Part shown: positions 5,398 through 6,959 of the stretch, piece by piece
How the letters are laid out: every line of letters begins with the position of its first letter
How positions within the stretch are numbered: the stretch's first letter is position 1
Source of the DNA: JBOHPP01 sp050731755
GTDB taxonomy: Bacteria; Methylomirabilota; Methylomirabilia; Rokubacteriales; CSP1-6
Direction of reading: 5' to 3'
NCBI GenBank assembly: GCA_050731755.1
Contig: JBOHPP010000061.1
Location: forward strand, 1 to 6,959
Length of the DNA: 6,959 bases
The notes under the pieces: model-generated
The model's input: the letters and a program-made list of their open reading frames with translations, nothing else
Told to the model about the DNA's origin: nothing
Databases searched by the model: none
Position numbers and translations under genes: made by a program

Positions 5398-6342
5398 ATG
5401 GCGCGGGCGGGCGCCTCCATCCTGCGAGAGGGCATCGTGGCCGGCGTGCTCGGCGCAGGCGTCGTGGCCCTGTGGTTCCTGGTCTTCGACGTCGCCCGCG
5501 GCAAGCCCCTGCTCACGCCCGCGCTCCTCGGCGCCGCCGTCTTCTACGGCGTCAACACGCCGATCGGCCTCGAGATCTCGAGCGGCCCCGTCATCGGCTA
5601 CACGATCGTGCACCTGCTGGCCTTCGTGGCCTTCGGCGTCATCGCCGCCAGCGTCGTCGCGGCCAGCGAGCGCGAGCCCACGCTGCTCATCGCGGTGGTG
5701 ATCCTGTTCGCCGCCTTCGAGACGTTCTTCCTGGGCGTGGTGAGCGTGCTCGGCCGCGCCATCACCGACGCGCTCTCCTGGTGGGGGATCCTCATCGCCA
5801 ACTTCCTGGCCGCCGCGGTCATGCTTTGGTACTTCCTGCTCCGCCACCGGGCGCTGCCCGGCGTGCTCGTCGGCTCCTGGGCCGGCGTGTTGCGGGAGGG
5901 TCTGGTGGCCGGGCTGCTCGGGGCCGCCGTCGTCGCCGTGTGGTTCCTGGTGATCGACAGCATCCAGGGCGAGCCGCTCCGGACGCCGCACGTGCTCGCC
6001 GTCGCCTTTCTCCGGGCGCCGCCGGGAGCGCCCGCCGTCGTGCTCTACACGGTCGTGCACGGATTGGCGTTCGTGCTGTTCGGCTTCCTGACCTCCGTGC
6101 TCATCGCCGGAGCCGAGCGCGAGCCGATGTTCGTCTTCGCGCTGGTCATCCTCTTCACGGCCTTCGAGGTCTTCTTCTTCGCGGCGATCGTCATCGGCGC
6201 CCGGTGGGTGCTGGACGAGCTGCCCGTCTGGACGATCTTCGTGGGCAACCTGCTGGCGGCGGCTTCGATGCTCGGGTACTTCTATGCCGGGCATCGCACG
6301 CTGGCCCGCCGGATGGCCACGGCCTGGGCCGAGGATGATTGA
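5398..6342 (+). CDS. Internally duplicated polytopic membrane protein (unknown function)
   Basis: This 314-aa protein has about eight hydrophobic segments, four per half (roughly residues 14-30, 66-86, 94-117, 130-147, then 168-186, 214-236, 246-266, 278-297). The halves are clearly homologous. ILREGIVAGVLGAGVVALWF (8-27) matches VLREGLVAGLLGAAVVAVWF (164-183), YTIVHLLAFVAFG (68-80) matches YTVVHGLAFVLFG (217-229), SEREPTLLIAVVILFAAFE (90-108) matches AEREPMFVFALVILFTAFE (239-257), and NFLAAAVMLWYF matches NLLAAASMLGYF. Each half has a conserved His in the VH-LAF segment (H72, H221) and an SEREP/AEREP loop. I do not recognise a named family and see no transporter signature. The start is ATG, probably leaderless. 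It follows the FGE-fold gene on the same strand after 60 bases and a hairpin, so co-transcription is uncertain. Confidence 0.88.
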   Translation: MARAGASILREGIVAGVLGAGVVALWFLVFDVARGKPLLTPALLGAAVFYGVNTPIGLEISSGPVIGYTIVHLLAFVAFGVIAASVVAASEREPTLLIAVVILFAAFETFFLGVVSVLGRAITDALSWWGILIANFLAAAVMLWYFLLRHRALPGVLVGSWAGVLREGLVAGLLGAAVVAVWFLVIDSIQGEPLRTPHVLAVAFLRAPPGAPAVVLYTVVHGLAFVLFGFLTSVLIAGAEREPMFVFALVILFTAFEVFFFAAIVIGARWVLDELPVWTIFVGNLLAAASMLGYFYAGHRTLARRMATAWAEDD

Positions 6343-6343
6343 G

Positions 6344-6410
6344 CTGGAGGTGGCAGCGGCCACCCCCTCCAGATTATGAAATTGGAGGGGGCCGCGGCCG
6401 CCCCCTCCAA
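6344..6410. terminator. Tandem alternative hairpins between convergent genes (probable two-way terminator)
   Basis: Three complementary arm sets are packed here: CTGGAGG..TGG (6344-6353) with CCA..CCTCCAG (6360-6372); CCCCCTCCA (6363-6371) with TGGAGGGGG (6383-6391); and an 11-bp perfect stem, TTGGAGGGGGC (6382-6392) with GCCCCCTCCAA (6400-6410). The middle pairing excludes the other two. The first arm begins one base after the membrane-protein stop, and the convergent DinB-like gene ends at 6474, so termination for both strands is the likely role. There is no T-run. Confidence 0.65.
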
Positions 6411-6472
6411 ACCTCCCCGTTAGCGCGAGACGCGACGACCGTTGCAGCGGTGGGGCCGGCTCCCAAATCCCG

Positions 6473-6495
6473 TCTACCAGACCGCTTCTGGTAGA
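6473..6495 (-). repeat. Inverted repeat covering the 3' end of the DinB-like gene
   Basis: TCTACCAG (6473-6480) and CTGGTAGA (6488-6495) form a perfect 8-bp stem with a 7-base loop, extended by two more pairs after one mismatch. On the minus strand the stem includes the stop codon and the last codons of the gene. It may protect the mRNA end or help termination. Confidence 0.5.
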
Positions 6496-6959
6496 GGGAG
6501 TCCGCGGAAATCCTCGACGGGGAGCGGCAGCGCCGGCTTCACGCCCAGCCGTCCGGCCAGCTCGTAGAGTTGGCGCAGGTGCTGGGCGGCATGCCAGGTC
6601 GTGCGCTCGAGCAGGTCGTGGCCCGACTGCGGCCCGTAGTAGACGGCGACGACGCGCGTGAACTCGTCGTCGGCGACACCCTCGAACCAGCCCTGAAGCC
6701 GTCCCCGCACCAGCGAACCGTAGCTGGCCACGGCCGCCGCTTCGCGCATCTCCGGCGGCGCCGTCTCATCGAACCAGACTTCAGGAAGCTCTCCGCGATC
6801 CATGGCGTCGACGAAGCTCAGCGCGACGCGGAAGAGGTGATAGCCGAGGTCGCGGATGCTCCGATTCCGTTCGGGCGGCTTCTGGTCCAGAACCCCGTCA
6901 GGCAGGCTGCGGATCAGCCGCTCGCCGCAGGCCAGCACGCGGTCCAGTCGCCGGGCTAG
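6474..6959 (-). CDS. DinB/YfiT-like four-helix-bundle protein (5' end beyond window)
   Basis: The frame is open to the window edge, giving 161 visible residues. It is a DinB_2-type putative metal-dependent four-helix bundle. The first visible helix is RLDRVLACGERLIRSLP (4-20); the second carries H41 in RDLGYHLFRVALSF; the last has H123 and H127 in TWHAAQHLRQLYELAGRLG. H41, H123 and H127 form the three-histidine metal site typical of the superfamily. The C-terminal DFRGLPLPEAVW matches, from memory, a group of DinB proteins from GC-rich soil bacteria that have an extra N-terminal region before the bundle, so perhaps 70 or more residues are missing here. A GTG at 6938 could be an internal start but would cut into helix 1. 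Members act in thiol-dependent transferase or isomerase reactions or are uncharacterised; the substrate here cannot be told. Confidence 0.85.
   Translation of the reverse strand, partial: LARRLDRVLACGERLIRSLPDGVLDQKPPERNRSIRDLGYHLFRVALSFVDAMDRGELPEVWFDETAPPEMREAAAVASYGSLVRGRLQGWFEGVADDEFTRVVAVYYGPQSGHDLLERTTWHAAQHLRQLYELAGRLGVKPALPLPVEDFRGLPLPEAVW

Noticed and set aside
4782..6338. 518-codon plus-strand frame spanning two genes
   Set aside because: Its Arg-rich translation is an out-of-frame reading of two proteins with clear family or repeat structure.
4678..6363. 561-codon open frame on the minus strand opposite the FGE-fold and membrane genes
   Set aside because: The His/Asp/Glu/Arg-rich repetitive composition is an antisense shadow of hydrophobic coding sequence; it has no domain or start signal.
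1..6959. CRISPR array, tRNA, rRNA or riboswitch
   Set aside because: No regularly spaced repeats, cloverleaf or known aptamer core was found on either strand by eye.

Overview
This is a GC-rich bacterial window with three blocks. The composition, the dense overlapping genes and the protein families suit an uncultured soil or groundwater bacterium, something like Candidatus Rokubacteria/Methylomirabilota. That placement is an impression from the proteins; the window contains no rRNA, tRNA or marker gene to fix it.

Block 1 (1-2452) is a complete IS66-family insertion sequence. It has matching terminal inverted repeats (18 of 20 bases identical) and tnpA, tnpB and tnpC on the minus strand, with the zinc-finger cysteines and the DDE triad of the transposase all present. 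The window begins on the first base of the element, so only one flank is visible.

Block 2 (about 2453-4365) is in part visibly less GC-rich (55-57% in two sampled 60-base lines, against about 72% in two lines from the flanking blocks). It holds two divergent gene pairs. Leftward are a 73-aa unknown protein and a MEDS-domain sensory protein (PF14417 type), whose stop codon lies 20 bases from the IS66 tip. Rightward are an 81-aa small membrane protein and an exported PRC-barrel protein with Gln-rich tails; both have strong Shine-Dalgarno sequences and are probably one operon. The shared 122-bp divergent region contains a small inverted repeat directly in front of the first rightward ribosome binding site.

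Block 3 (4366-6959) starts with about 320 bp without a convincing gene, rich in hairpins. A 216-aa FGE/SUMF1-fold protein follows, lacking the catalytic cysteine pair of formylglycine-generating enzymes. Next is a 314-aa membrane protein built from two homologous four-helix halves. Last, on the minus strand and running off the window, is a DinB/YfiT-like protein with a three-histidine metal site. The FGE-fold and membrane genes lack a Shine-Dalgarno sequence and instead have a TANNNT -10-like box 5-6 bases before ATG, which suggests leaderless transcripts. Between the convergent membrane and DinB genes is a run of hairpins that can fold in mutually exclusive ways and probably serves as a two-way terminator.

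No defence system, CRISPR array or biosynthetic cluster was found. The most promising items are the cysteine-less FGE-fold protein near a DinB-fold gene (the two halves of an EgtB-like enzyme, but separate and on opposite strands), the duplicated membrane protein, and the operator-like repeat cluster at 4631-4681.
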